A stretch of DNA of 24,247 bases from an uncultured Collinsella sp. (GCA_900752215.1 CAADUO010000036.1:1-24247), one strand, 5' to 3'; positions 1-7,773 are shown, counted from the first letter of the stretch. Notes: generated by a model not told the origin, from the letters alone. Numbers and translations are program-made.

Positions 1-690
1 GGCGCAGGTTCTCGAGCGCCGCCAGGCGCGCGGGCGCCCCCGAGGCGGGGGCCAGGAGGCTCTGGGAGGCGCTGCTGGCCTCGTCGCGCTCGGGAAGGCG
101 GCTCCCGGCCGGCGAGGACGTCGCGGTCCGGATGCTCGCCCGGGAGATAGCCTCCCTCGACGCCGACATCGAGGAGCTCGACTCGCTCGTGGCCGACTCG
201 CTGGCGGGCGACGAGGTCTACGAGTGCCTCCTCACGGTGCCCGGGATCGGCCCCAAGACCGCCGCGGCGCTGGTGACGTCGATCGACATATCCGCGTTCA
301 GGGGGCACGACGAGCTCGCGAGCTATTGCGGCGTGGCGCCGTCGGACAGGCGCTCCGGGAGCAGCATCAGGTCGACGTCGCCGCAGCGCGGCGGGAACAG
401 GCAGCTCAAGAACCTGCTCATATTCAGCTGCAACTCCCTCATCGGCACGGACAACAGGTTCGGGAGGTACTACGGGGAGTGCAGGGCGAGGGGGATGAGG
501 CACGGCAAGGCGCTGAAGGCGGTCGCGAGGAAGAGGCTCAAGGTCATCTACGCGATCATGCGCGACGCCGTCCCGTACGCGGCCTAGCGGGCGGCGGGGT
601 CAACCGAAGAGGAAGCGGGGGCGCCTGGCGCCCGGATGCGCCATGCCGAAATGGCGCGAAGCACGCGGTTGACAAAACTATAGAGACACG
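1..690 (+). mobile_element. IS110-family insertion sequence, right part; right end approximate
   Basis: The transposase tail is followed by about 100 bp of non-coding DNA that keeps the element's high GC until roughly 660. The sequence GGTTGACAAAACTATAGAGA at 667-686 lies where composition changes, and it is the best guess for the right end. IS110 elements usually lack clear terminal inverted repeats, so the exact boundary and target site cannot be fixed from one copy. A 7-bp inverted repeat (AATGAGC at 696-702, GCTCATT at 719-725) just beyond could be part of the target region. Any bridge RNA gene would lie in the non-coding ends. Confidence 0.5.
3..587 (+). CDS. IS110-family transposase, C-terminal part (5' end beyond window)
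   Basis: The reading frame is open from the first complete codon at the window edge to a TAG at 585-587, so the start lies outside. The C-terminal half carries the Transposase_20 helix-hairpin-helix block of IS110-type enzymes. LLTVPGIGPKTAAALV is followed by DISAF, then YCGVAPSDRRSGSS, and a GGNRQLKNLL segment that matches the usual GN-x-x-L-(R/K) signature. In this family the N-terminal RuvC-like DEDD domain would lie to the left. The family moves DNA by a RuvC-like mechanism guided by a bridge RNA encoded at the element's ends. Third codon positions are almost all G or C, and the segment is clearly more GC-rich than disA beside it, which fits a mobile origin. The frame is intact as far as it can be seen. 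An internal ATG at 132 would give 151 residues but cuts into the domain, so it is not the likely start. Confidence 0.88.
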   Translation, partial: RRFSSAARRAGAPEAGARRLWEALLASSRSGRRLPAGEDVAVRMLAREIASLDADIEELDSLVADSLAGDEVYECLLTVPGIGPKTAAALVTSIDISAFRGHDELASYCGVAPSDRRSGSSIRSTSPQRGGNRQLKNLLIFSCNSLIGTDNRFGRYYGECRARGMRHGKALKAVARKRLKVIYAIMRDAVPYAA

Positions 691-814
691 TCCCAAATGA
701 GCTACCTAAGCGGTGTTCGCTCATTCTGTAAGCATCGGATTTCGTGGCTGCTGCGGGGACAAACCGTGAGAAACTATTTAGCGTTTATGGAGCGTATACG
801 ATGGGAGCGATGCC

Positions 815-1882
815 TTGGATAAGAACGAGCTGCAAAAGCGTATGGAACAGGCCATCCGCCTGACGGCACCTGGTCAGCCGATCCGCACCGCCCTCGACAT
901 GATCATCGCCGGTCACCTGGGCGCCCTTATCTGCGTCGGCGACACCGAAAACGTGCTCGCTGCCGGTAACGACGGCTTCCCGCTCAACATTTCGTTCACC
1001 TCGAACCGTCTGTTCGAGCTCTCCAAGATGGACGGTGCCATCGTCATCGACGGTGACCTCACCCAGATCCTGCGCGCCAACTTCCACCTCAATCCCGATC
1101 CCTCGCTTGCCACGAGCGAGACAGGTATGCGTCACCGCACCGCCGCTCGCATGTCGGTGCTCACGGATGCCATCGTGATCTCGGTCTCGGCCCGTCGTGC
1201 CGTTGTCAACGTGTATGTTCACGGCAAGAGCTACGAGATCCAGCCCGTTACCACCATCATGAGCTCGGTCAACCAGCTCGTCGCCACGCTCCAGACTACC
1301 CGTCAGTCGCTCGATCGCTCCCTGCTGCGCCTGACGGCCCTCGAGCTCGACGACTACGTTACGCTCGCCGACATTACCGGTATTTTCTCGAGCTTCGAGA
1401 TCATGCAGCAGGCAAAGACCGAGCTTAAGGATTGCATTGTCAAGCTGGGCAACCAGGGCAAGCTCGTGCAGATGCAGCTCGAGCAGCTCGCCGGCTCCAG
1501 TATGGATACCGAGTATGACCTGATGATCCGCGACTACGCGAGTGACTCCTCCGAAGCAAACGCCGAGAAAATTCGCGCTGAGCTTGCCCGTATGACGCCC
1601 AAGGACTTGTCCGATCCGCAGCATGTGGCGGCGGTTCTGGGCTACGACGACCTGGACGAGGACTCCGTCATGACGCCGCTGGGCCTGCGCACGCTTTCGC
1701 GCGTGTCCGTCGTGCGCGACGGCGTGGCCGAGAAGATTGTCGACGAGTACGGCTCGCTGCAGGAGCTCATGGATGACATCAGCGAGGACCCGGAGCGCCT
1801 AGGCGACTTTGGCGTTAACAACCCTGCCATTCTTGCGGACTCGCTGTACCGCATGAAGGGCACCAAACAGGGGAACGCATAA
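815..1882 (+). CDS. disA: DNA integrity scanning protein DisA, diadenylate cyclase
   Basis: DisA condenses two ATP into cyclic di-AMP and, in other bacteria, slides on DNA and pauses at branched structures. The product is 355 residues, the usual size. The N-terminal DAC domain shows the catalytic DGA motif at residues 73-75 (KMDGAIVID) and the RHR motif at 106-108 (GMRHRTAARM). A helical linker follows, then a C-terminal helix-hairpin-helix domain (about 285-350). The start is TTG at 815: the frame is closed by a TAG at 779, there is no in-frame ATG or GTG before 815, and GGGAG at 803-807 sits 7 nt upstream. It overlaps ispD by one base (TAATG), so translational coupling is likely. In many Firmicutes radA lies directly upstream; here the upstream neighbour is an insertion sequence. 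Confidence 0.96.
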   Translation: MDKNELQKRMEQAIRLTAPGQPIRTALDMIIAGHLGALICVGDTENVLAAGNDGFPLNISFTSNRLFELSKMDGAIVIDGDLTQILRANFHLNPDPSLATSETGMRHRTAARMSVLTDAIVISVSARRAVVNVYVHGKSYEIQPVTTIMSSVNQLVATLQTTRQSLDRSLLRLTALELDDYVTLADITGIFSSFEIMQQAKTELKDCIVKLGNQGKLVQMQLEQLAGSSMDTEYDLMIRDYASDSSEANAEKIRAELARMTPKDLSDPQHVAAVLGYDDLDEDSVMTPLGLRTLSRVSVVRDGVAEKIVDEYGSLQELMDDISEDPERLGDFGVNNPAILADSLYRMKGTKQGNA

Positions 1883-2610
1883 TGGCGCCCGTATGCGCCG
1901 TGGTCGTTGCCGGTGGCAGCGGCCAGCGCTTTGGTAACCCCGGTGGCAAACAGCTCGTCAATGTAGCGGGCCGTCCGCTCATGAGCTGGTCCATCCGCGC
2001 ATTTGATCGGAGCGACAAGGTCGGCCACATCGTGGTGGTGTGTCCTGCCGAGCGTCGTGCCGAAATGCGCCGCCTGGCCATCGACCCGTTCGACTATGAC
2101 ACGCCCATCAGCTTTGCCGATGCCGGCAATACCCGTCAGGATTCCACCCGTGCCGGCGTGCATGCGGTTCCGGCAGGCTTTGAATACGTCGCCATTCACG
2201 ATGGCGCTCGTCCGCTCATTACGACTGAGGCCATCGACCATGCTATCGATGTGCTCGTGAGCGACCGCGCCCTCGACGGTGTCGTGTGCGGTCAGCCCGC
2301 AATCGACACGCTCAAGATCGTCGATGGCGATAACATCGTCGAGACGCCGCCGCGCGAACTCTATTGGGCCGCACAGACGCCGCAGATCTTTAGCGTCGAC
2401 GCCATGAAGCGCGCCCACACCGCAGCTATCGCCGAGGGCTTTATCGGGACCGATGATTCTTCGCTGGTCGAGCGCATGGGAGGACGCGTTCGCTGCGTCC
2501 AGAGCCCACGCGATAACCTTAAGGTGACGGTACCCGAGGACTTGCGTCCCGTAACCGCGATTCTGCTCGGCCGCATGGCCGAGGGAGAGGACCTTCCCCA
2601 TGTTCAGTAA
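1882..2610 (+). CDS. ispD: 2-C-methyl-D-erythritol 4-phosphate cytidylyltransferase
   Basis: IspD transfers CMP from CTP to methylerythritol phosphate, the third step of the MEP isoprenoid pathway, in the cytoplasm. The 242-residue product starts with the nucleotide-binding glycine-rich loop AGGSGQRFG and GGKQ (R16 and K23 fit the catalytic Arg and Lys). It continues with HDGARPL, QTPQIF and TDDSSLVER, and ends with the NLKVTVPEDL block, all typical of the family. It starts in the TAATG overlap with disA and ends 11 bp inside ispF. The tight overlaps point to one transcript for disA, ispD, ispF and probably cysS. The next pathway enzyme, IspE, is not in the window. Confidence 0.96.
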   Translation: MAPVCAVVVAGGSGQRFGNPGGKQLVNVAGRPLMSWSIRAFDRSDKVGHIVVVCPAERRAEMRRLAIDPFDYDTPISFADAGNTRQDSTRAGVHAVPAGFEYVAIHDGARPLITTEAIDHAIDVLVSDRALDGVVCGQPAIDTLKIVDGDNIVETPPRELYWAAQTPQIFSVDAMKRAHTAAIAEGFIGTDDSSLVERMGGRVRCVQSPRDNLKVTVPEDLRPVTAILLGRMAEGEDLPHVQ

Positions 2611-3094
2611 CCTGCGCATTGGCCACGGCTACGACGTCCACCGTTTGGTGGAGGGGCGTCGATGTATTATCGGCGGGGTCGACATTCCCTACGAGCGCGG
2701 CCTGCTGGGCCACTCGGATGCCGATGTGCTCGCGCACGCCTTGGCCGACGCCATTCTGGGCGCCTGCCGCGGGGGAGACATCGGCAAACTGTTCCCCGAC
2801 ACCGATCCTGCCTACGAGGGTGCCGACTCGATGGTGCTGCTTGCCCGTGTGATGGACTATGCGCGCGAGCTGGGCTTTGAGTTTGTCGATGCCGATTGCA
2901 CCATTGCCTGCCAGCAACCCAAGATCACCCCGCACCGCGATGCCATGCGCGCCAACCTTGCCCATGCTCTGGGCGTTGACGTCGAAAACGTGGGCGTTGC
3001 CGCCACTACGACCGAAAAGCTCGGTTGGGAAGGCCAAGGCGAGGGAATTGGCGCTTGGGCCGTCTGCCTGCTACAGAAAACCGTTAAGGAGTAA
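2600..3094 (+). CDS. ispF: 2-C-methyl-D-erythritol 2,4-cyclodiphosphate synthase
   Basis: IspF cyclises CDP-methylerythritol 2-phosphate to methylerythritol cyclodiphosphate with release of CMP, and works as a zinc-containing trimer. The product is 164 residues, the normal length. Metal ligands are visible in GYDVHRL (D12 and H14) and in the LLGHSDADVLAHALADA helix. GDIGKLFPDTDP and the C-terminal TTTEKLGWEGQGEGI (Thr-Glu-Lys motif) complete the family pattern. The ATG at 2600 overlaps the end of ispD by 11 bp. A GGGAGAGGA stretch just upstream (2583-2591) can serve as ribosome binding site. ispD and ispF are adjacent but not fused, unlike in some Proteobacteria. Confidence 0.96.
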   Translation: MFSNLRIGHGYDVHRLVEGRRCIIGGVDIPYERGLLGHSDADVLAHALADAILGACRGGDIGKLFPDTDPAYEGADSMVLLARVMDYARELGFEFVDADCTIACQQPKITPHRDAMRANLAHALGVDVENVGVAATTTEKLGWEGQGEGIGAWAVCLLQKTVKE

Positions 3095-3097
3095 CGA

Positions 3098-4564
3098 ATG
3101 CGTATCTACAACAGCGCTACCCATAAAAAGGAAGAGTTCCAGCCCATCGAGTCCGGCAAGGTCCGCATGTACGTGTGCGGCCCCACGGTCTACGACAACA
3201 TTCACATCGGCAACGCCCGCACGTTCATCAGCTTTGACGTGATCCGCCGTTGGCTCATCGCGAGCGGCTACGAGGTCACGTTCGCCCAGAACCTCACTGA
3301 TGTCGATGACAAGATCATCAAGCGCGCCAACGAGCAAGGCCGTACGGCTGCCGAGGTCGCGACGGAGTTCTCCGACAAGTTCATCGGCGTCATGCGCGCC
3401 GCCAACGTGCTCGATCCCGATGTGCGCCCCCGCGCTACCAAAGAGATCGGCCCCATGATCGCCATGATCAAGACGCTTATCGAGCAGGGCCACGCTTATG
3501 CAGCCGATAACGGCGATGTGTACTTTGCTGTGCGCAGCGATTCCAACTACGGTCAGGTCTCGGGCCGCAACATCGATGACCTTATGGTGGGCGCGCGCAT
3601 CGAGGAGAACGAGGACAAGAACGACCCGCTCGACTTTGCCCTGTGGAAGGCCGCCAAGCCCGGCGAGCCCAGCTGGCCGAGCCCCTGGGGCGAGGGTCGT
3701 CCCGGCTGGCACACCGAGTGCGCCGCCATGGTGCACCGCTACCTGGGCACCCCGATCGACATCCACGGCGGCGGCTCCGACCTTGCCTTCCCGCATCACG
3801 AGAACGAGTGCGCCCAGGCTACCTGCGCCTGGCACCAGGGCTTCTCCAACACCTGGATGCACACGGGCATGCTGCTGGTCGACGGCGAGAAGATGTCCAA
3901 GTCGCTCGGAAACTTCTTTACGCTGGCCGAGGTCCTCGAGCAGCACTCTGCCGCGGCTCTGCGTCTGCTGATGCTGCAGACGAGCTATCGCTCGCCGCTC
4001 GACTTCTCCTGGGAGCGCCTGGAGGGTGCCGAGAACTCGCTCACGCGTATCGCCGGCACGGTCGAGAACCTGCGTTGGGCTGCGAACCACGCGACGGCCG
4101 ACGCCGATGAGGCTGCCGCCGAGGCGTTTGTCGCTAAGGCCGCCGAGACTCGCGCCGCCTTTAAGGAGTGCATGGACGACGACTTTAACACCGCCGGTGC
4201 CATGGGCGCCGTCTTTGGCTTTGTCACCGAGTGCAATCAGTATCTGGAGCAGGCGGGCGATGCTGCCGACAAGGCCGCCGCGCTTGCTGCCGCCGACACG
4301 CTGGTCGAGCTGCTCGATACGTTTGGCGTCGAGCTTCCCGAGCCCAAGGTCGAGTTGCCGCTGGGCCTGCTGGGCGTTGCCGCTGGCCTGGTTGCCTACA
4401 CGGGTGACGATGTGGACGAGGCAGCTGCCAAGATTCTCGAGGCCCGCGCCGAGGCCCGTGCCGCCAAGAACTGGGATTTGGCAGACGCCATCCGCGATCA
4501 GCTCAAGGACCTCGGGCTGACGATCGAGGATACTGCTGCGGGCACTCGTATTAAGAGTCTCTAG
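3098..4564 (+). CDS. cysS: Cysteinyl-tRNA synthetase
   Basis: CysS attaches cysteine to tRNA-Cys. The 488-residue class I synthetase shows the HIGH-type signature as HIGN (36-39) and KMSKS at 265-269. The conserved zinc-binding residues include C27 (YVCGPTVYD), the Cys in WHTECAAM and the His pair in FPHHENE. The GGGSDLAFPHHENE block is characteristic of CysS. The C-terminal DALR-type helical domain carries several Ala/Glu-rich helices and ends in DTAAGTRIKSL. The gene follows ispF by 3 bp, with AAGGAG in the last codons of ispF as the ribosome binding site. The order ispD-ispF-(gltX-cysE)-cysS-mrnC-rlmB-yacP is known from Bacillus. Here gltX, cysE and the mini-ribonuclease III gene mrnC are missing from the run. 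Confidence 0.97.
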   Translation: MRIYNSATHKKEEFQPIESGKVRMYVCGPTVYDNIHIGNARTFISFDVIRRWLIASGYEVTFAQNLTDVDDKIIKRANEQGRTAAEVATEFSDKFIGVMRAANVLDPDVRPRATKEIGPMIAMIKTLIEQGHAYAADNGDVYFAVRSDSNYGQVSGRNIDDLMVGARIEENEDKNDPLDFALWKAAKPGEPSWPSPWGEGRPGWHTECAAMVHRYLGTPIDIHGGGSDLAFPHHENECAQATCAWHQGFSNTWMHTGMLLVDGEKMSKSLGNFFTLAEVLEQHSAAALRLLMLQTSYRSPLDFSWERLEGAENSLTRIAGTVENLRWAANHATADADEAAAEAFVAKAAETRAAFKECMDDDFNTAGAMGAVFGFVTECNQYLEQAGDAADKAAALAAADTLVELLDTFGVELPEPKVELPLGLLGVAAGLVAYTGDDVDEAAAKILEARAEARAAKNWDLADAIRDQLKDLGLTIEDTAAGTRIKSL

Positions 4565-4569
4565 TATTT

Positions 4570-4674
4570 GTCGACCGTTCGAGGTGCGGCAGATTGCCTT
4601 GAAAGAGGAGGGCATAGACCTGGTGGTCATGCCCGACGATTGAAAGGCAAGGTGCCGTGGCTCGGACGGTCGAT
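4570..4674 (+). ncRNA. Candidate structured RNA in the cysS-rlmB gap (leader or small RNA)
   Basis: Almost the whole 143-bp gap between cysS and rlmB folds into one long imperfect hairpin. P1 pairs 4572-4583 with 4661-4672 (12 bp, one G-U). P2 pairs 4587-4591 with 4653-4657 and extends by two G-U pairs. P3 pairs TTGCCTT (4594-4600) with AAGGCAA (4644-4650), 7 perfect pairs. P4 pairs 4610-4615 with 4629-4634 and 4617-4620 with 4625-4628, with one bulged A and a UGGU loop. A purine-rich internal loop (4601-4609 against 4635-4643) separates P3 and P4. The rlmB Shine-Dalgarno AAGGAGG (4694-4700) begins about 20 nt after P1 closes. There is no U-run after P1, so it is not a simple terminator. It may be a cis-acting leader, a processed small RNA, or a small palindromic mobile element. 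I do not recognise a known family. Confidence 0.5.
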
Positions 4675-4707
4675 TCTTGTTCGTTATCTATTTAAGGAGG
4701 TCGCTTT

Positions 4708-5622
4708 ATGGCCGACAATCGCAAGCGTGCGCCTCGTGGCGGCAAGCAGGCCGCTTCTGGCTCGCGTCCGATTCGCCGTAACGATCGCACTGCCGCTCCC
4801 AAGGGCCAGCGCGATCGCACCCAGGCTGCGCGTCCGCAGCGCGATCGCAACCGCGACGCTGTCCAGGCTCCCAAGGGCGAGTTTATCGAAGGTCGTCGTG
4901 CTGCCGCCGAGGCGCTGCGCACTGGTTTTCCCATCAAGTGCGCGCTCATTGCCGAGGGCGGGGAGCGCGATGCCGCCCTGTCGCGTCTGGTCGATGACCT
5001 CAACGCCGCGGGTGTCCGCATTAAGTACGTGCCGCGTGCACAGCTCGATGCGCTGTCGAGCCATGGCGCTCACCAGGGCATCGCGCTCGAGGTGGGCAAC
5101 TTCCCCTATGCTGATGTTGCCGATATTCTCGACCGCGCAGGCGAGGGTCCGGCACTTGTCGTGGTGCTCGACCATGTGACCGACGACGGTAACTTTGGCG
5201 CTATCGTGCGCTCCGCCGAGGTCGTGGGCGCCGCGGGCGTCATCATCGCCAACAAGCGCGCCGCCGGCGTGACCGTTGGCAGCTACAAGACCTCTGCCGG
5301 CGCTGTCATGCACCTGCCCATTGCGCAGGTTCCCAATATCGCCCGTGCACTCGATGACCTCAAGGCCGCTGGCTTTTGGGTGGGCGGTGCCTCCGAGCAC
5401 GCCGAAGGCAGTTGCTGGGATACTCCCTTCGAGGGTCGCGTGGCGCTCGTCATGGGGTCCGAGGGCGATGGCATCTCGCGCCTGGTGCTCGAGAAATGCG
5501 ACTTTTTGACCAAGCTTCCCCAGCGCGGCATGACCGAGAGCCTCAACGTTGCCCAGGCAACGACGGCGCTATGCTTTGAGTGGTTACGTCGCAACGCCGG
5601 CGAGCTCATGGGGGAGGAGTAG
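4708..5622 (+). CDS. rlmB: 23S rRNA (guanosine-2'-O-)-methyltransferase, TrmH/SpoU family (RlmB)
   Basis: RlmB-type enzymes use S-adenosylmethionine to methylate the 2'-OH of a guanosine in the 23S rRNA P-loop region. The 304-residue product has an RNA-binding substrate domain beginning with FIEGRRAAAEAL (about residue 55). The trefoil-knot SpoU methylase domain follows. Motif 1 is in DDGNFGAIVRSAE, motif 2 in VALVMGSEGDGIS and motif 3 in RGMTESLNVAQATTAL. The first 54 residues are a very basic, Arg/Lys/Gln-rich tail not found in the roughly 245-residue E. coli enzyme; such tails are common in actinobacterial relatives and may bind RNA. The ATG at 4708 has AAGGAGG 7 nt upstream. The NYN gene follows 3 bp after the stop, so the two are cotranscribed. 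Confidence 0.93.
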   Translation: MADNRKRAPRGGKQAASGSRPIRRNDRTAAPKGQRDRTQAARPQRDRNRDAVQAPKGEFIEGRRAAAEALRTGFPIKCALIAEGGERDAALSRLVDDLNAAGVRIKYVPRAQLDALSSHGAHQGIALEVGNFPYADVADILDRAGEGPALVVVLDHVTDDGNFGAIVRSAEVVGAAGVIIANKRAAGVTVGSYKTSAGAVMHLPIAQVPNIARALDDLKAAGFWVGGASEHAEGSCWDTPFEGRVALVMGSEGDGISRLVLEKCDFLTKLPQRGMTESLNVAQATTALCFEWLRRNAGELMGEE

Positions 5623-5625
5623 CGC

Positions 5626-6303
5626 ATGTCCAAGAAGAACCGCGCCAAGTCCAAGGCCAAGCGTTTTGGCGAAGGCTCGGCCAAGCCGATTGTCTCGGCC
5701 GCGACCTATGGTGTGGGCGGCAATGCGTTTGCGCAGGCCATCGCCGATCCGGTCTCGACGGTGCACTCTAATAAGCCCGAGCTGTTAGTGGTCGACGGCT
5801 ACAACGTGATTCACTGCACGCCGCGCTACGAAAAACTCGTGTACGACCATTCCGACGACCCGTATTCCAGCGACGTTCACGATATGGCGCGCACCGCCCT
5901 CATCAACGACGTCGCCGCCTTTGCCCAGGGCCGCTACGAGGCCGTGATCGTGTTCGACGGCGCGGGCAATATCTCCAGCGAGCGCCCCAACCTGCCGGCC
6001 CGCGGCGTGCGCATCGAGTTTTCGCCGACGGGCGTCTCTGCCGATACCGTGGTGCAGAAGCTCTGCATCGAGGCACGTGAGGAGGGCCGCGCGTGCTCCG
6101 TGGTATCGAGCGACGGCACAATCCAGGCTGTCGTCATGGGCAAAGGTGTTACGCGCATCTCGAGCCGCATGCTGGTGGACGAGATCAAGCAGATCGATAA
6201 CGACGTACACGAGGCAGAGGAAGCTCCGCAGATCAAGATGACCCTGGGCAGCCGCCTGAGCCCCGAGGCACTGGCCAAGCTCAAGGCTCTGCGCGGGAGG
6301 TAG
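5626..6303 (+). CDS. NYN/PIN-domain ribonuclease, YacP/Rae1-like
   Basis: The 225-residue product has a basic N-terminal tail (KKNRAKSKAKRF) and then an NYN (PIN-like) nuclease domain from about residue 50. LLVVDGYNVIHCT carries the first catalytic aspartate, and VIVFDGAG and VVSSDGTIQ carry further acidic residues. SPTGVSADTVVQKL and TRISSRMLVDEI match the YacP family. The B. subtilis homologue, Rae1, is a ribosome-associated endoribonuclease that cleaves mRNA in the A site. The same position right after rlmB in both lineages supports the assignment. It starts 3 bp after rlmB with GGGGGAGGAG as ribosome binding site. The short extension before the NYN domain is longer than in Bacillus. The mRNA targets cannot be judged from the sequence. 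Confidence 0.88.
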   Translation: MSKKNRAKSKAKRFGEGSAKPIVSAATYGVGGNAFAQAIADPVSTVHSNKPELLVVDGYNVIHCTPRYEKLVYDHSDDPYSSDVHDMARTALINDVAAFAQGRYEAVIVFDGAGNISSERPNLPARGVRIEFSPTGVSADTVVQKLCIEAREEGRACSVVSSDGTIQAVVMGKGVTRISSRMLVDEIKQIDNDVHEAEEAPQIKMTLGSRLSPEALAKLKALRGR

Positions 6304-6304
6304 G

Positions 6305-6338
6305 GGAGTTGGCGGAGCGATGCTGTCTCGCTAACTCC
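6305..6338. terminator. Hairpin between convergent genes, possible bidirectional terminator
   Basis: GGAGTTGGCG at 6305-6314 pairs with CGCTAACTCC at 6329-6338 (10 bp, one G-U). It sits between the stops of the NYN gene (+) and the HipA-like gene (-) and covers the latter's stop codon. No strong U-run follows on either strand, so termination may be weak. Confidence 0.4.
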
Positions 6339-7671
6339 ATTCAGCGATGTCGATCATTCTTTCGAGGCGCCATGTTAGCGCCTCTTTTAGATAAGGCAGT
6401 CTTGCTGTAAGAGCGTCGTTTTTGGATAGGATTTCGATTGCCTCGTCAACGAAACCCTCGAGCTTGTTGCCGTCAAACCAGCCCATGTCCTCGACGAGCA
6501 ACATCTGTTTGGCGGGGCTTGAATGAAATTGTGCGCTGGTAAAACTGTGCTCTCCCGCCCTAAGCTCCTCTAGTGATATGTTGCACCAGAGTGATGAGCC
6601 CGAATCGAAGATGGGGGCTGGTCTGCAGACCAGTGAGTTGACGTTTCGCACGAGGCCGAAGTTGCGCCAATGACGATCGTAGTTGGCGATGATGTCATCG
6701 CATACGATCATGCGGTCAAGGGCGTTTTTTATATCTGTCGCTCCAAGCTCCTCGCAGTTTGCTACATACCGTTCGTAATCGGTTAGTCGCTCGTCTGCAT
6801 TTGCATGCTGGTTTACATAGAACGCAGGGACATATTCTTCTTCGTCAGTTAAGAAGACGTTGCATGTGCTCAAGGCGGAAGTACCCGCGCCTTCGAGCGA
6901 ATAGGGTACATAATCGCAAGCGTTTAGGATGCGACGGTGAAGTGCGGTCGCCACCAGTTCATTATAGGGTTCCTGGTTCAAGTGCGCTCCTGCCTTATGC
7001 AGAATTCGACGCCCGCCCTCGCACGTCCAGTACTTTTGAAGATTGCCGTCCGAGGTGTTATCGGGCTTTGCGGCAGCCGCTTTTCCCTCTGGGGCAAAGG
7101 GCGCAATGGACAGTGAGACGTCATCAAAGGCATTATTGAAGAAATTGATATCTTCCCACGCGAGACCGGAGTCTTGGGGCCTAATCCAATACTGGTCGGA
7201 TAAGGAGAGGCCAAGATTTCGCTGTACGAGTTCATCGGGAACATCGACTGCGGCTTCTGCAAGCAGGGAGGCTAGCCCAATGCGTGCGAGCGGGATACCG
7301 CGGCCGCGCCACCAGATGCGGAAGGAGTCGAGCGATATGGGGCTATTAGGGCCAAATACTCCAATAGGGGCGTGGGTGTAATCGATGTCGGCGCCGATGT
7401 GGGTAAAGTCTTTTCGCGATGTGCTGTAGACCAGCCGAGCGACTTCGTGCGTGCGGTTCATGAGAGTAAATGCGATTTCGCTTTTCCCATGCCCGCGACG
7501 AGGTCGTCCCCCTCTTTTGGTTGCGGAGCGGAGTCGCGTGTCTACGCTGTCTTTGTCGATAAGCCACACGCCAGAAGCCTTGCGGGCCTCAAGTGCTCCG
7601 TTTTTTATGAGCTCCTGCACCCTGCGCGGAGTGATGCCGAGCAGCTCGGCTGCTTCTTTTGTAGTCAACAT
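6331..7671 (-). CDS. HipA-like kinase-fold protein with N-terminal excisionase-type HTH
   Basis: The 446-residue product starts with a MerR/excisionase-type helix-turn-helix (MLTTKEAAELLGITPRRVQEL, then a wing ending at LIDKDSV, residues 1-42). The rest resembles HipA-like proteins of Firmicutes, with LGLSLSDQYWIRP and a DxNFFNNAFDD segment. The catalytic NYDRHWRNFG is at 330-339 (D332 and N337 match the HipA catalytic Asp and Asn), and a metal-binding Asp lies in PIFDSG (D356). HipA proteins are serine/threonine kinases that can act as toxins by phosphorylating targets such as glutamyl-tRNA synthetase. No separate HipB antitoxin gene lies beside it; the fused HTH may supply the DNA-binding part. 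I chose ATG 7671 because GAAGGG lies 7 nt upstream. The longer start at 7713 has no ribosome binding site and would put the operator half-sites inside the gene. The coding GC is lower than in the flanking housekeeping genes, which suggests acquisition. Confidence 0.8.
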   Translation of the reverse strand: MLTTKEAAELLGITPRRVQELIKNGALEARKASGVWLIDKDSVDTRLRSATKRGGRPRRGHGKSEIAFTLMNRTHEVARLVYSTSRKDFTHIGADIDYTHAPIGVFGPNSPISLDSFRIWWRGRGIPLARIGLASLLAEAAVDVPDELVQRNLGLSLSDQYWIRPQDSGLAWEDINFFNNAFDDVSLSIAPFAPEGKAAAAKPDNTSDGNLQKYWTCEGGRRILHKAGAHLNQEPYNELVATALHRRILNACDYVPYSLEGAGTSALSTCNVFLTDEEEYVPAFYVNQHANADERLTDYERYVANCEELGATDIKNALDRMIVCDDIIANYDRHWRNFGLVRNVNSLVCRPAPIFDSGSSLWCNISLEELRAGEHSFTSAQFHSSPAKQMLLVEDMGWFDGNKLEGFVDEAIEILSKNDALTARLPYLKEALTWRLERMIDIAEWS

Positions 7672-7691
7672 CGTGAAACCCTTCGCCAAAA

Positions 7692-7748
7692 CGAATAGTT
7701 TAATCTTCTTCATTGTAATAAAAACTATTCGTTCTGACGAATAGTTTT
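7692..7748. promoter_or_regulatory. Palindromic operator with a third half-site upstream of the HipA-like gene
   Basis: AAAACTATTCG (7721-7731) and CGAATAGTTTT (7738-7748) form a perfect 11-bp inverted repeat around a 6-bp spacer. A third copy, CGAATAGTTT, lies at 7692-7701, between the palindrome and the preferred start codon at 7671. A possible -10 box (TACAAT on the - strand, plus-strand 7712-7717) lies between the palindrome and the third half-site. This is the layout expected for autorepression by the HTH domain of the gene it precedes; the binding protein is inferred. Confidence 0.65.
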
Positions 7749-7773
7749 GAGATGTGGTCGGTCAAAGGGCCTG

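Noticed and set aside
3071..4630. Long antisense reading frame over cysS; similar ones lie over disA, ispD, tuf, rplK-nusG and the nucleotidase
   Set aside because: These are expected in high-GC genes, since the opposite strand of GC-biased codons has few stops. They carry no domains and run against clear genes.
4563..4643. Open frame through the cysS-rlmB gap reading FEVRQIALKEEGIDLVVMPDD before a TGA
   Set aside because: It looks protein-like but has no good ribosome binding site or domain, is about 20 residues, and lies inside the long hairpin, whose pairing explains the sequence better. It could be a decayed gene end.
4570..4674. Small signal recognition particle RNA
   Set aside because: The apical loop is UGGU and the conserved GGAA-type loop and symmetric bulges of the SRP RNA tip are missing.
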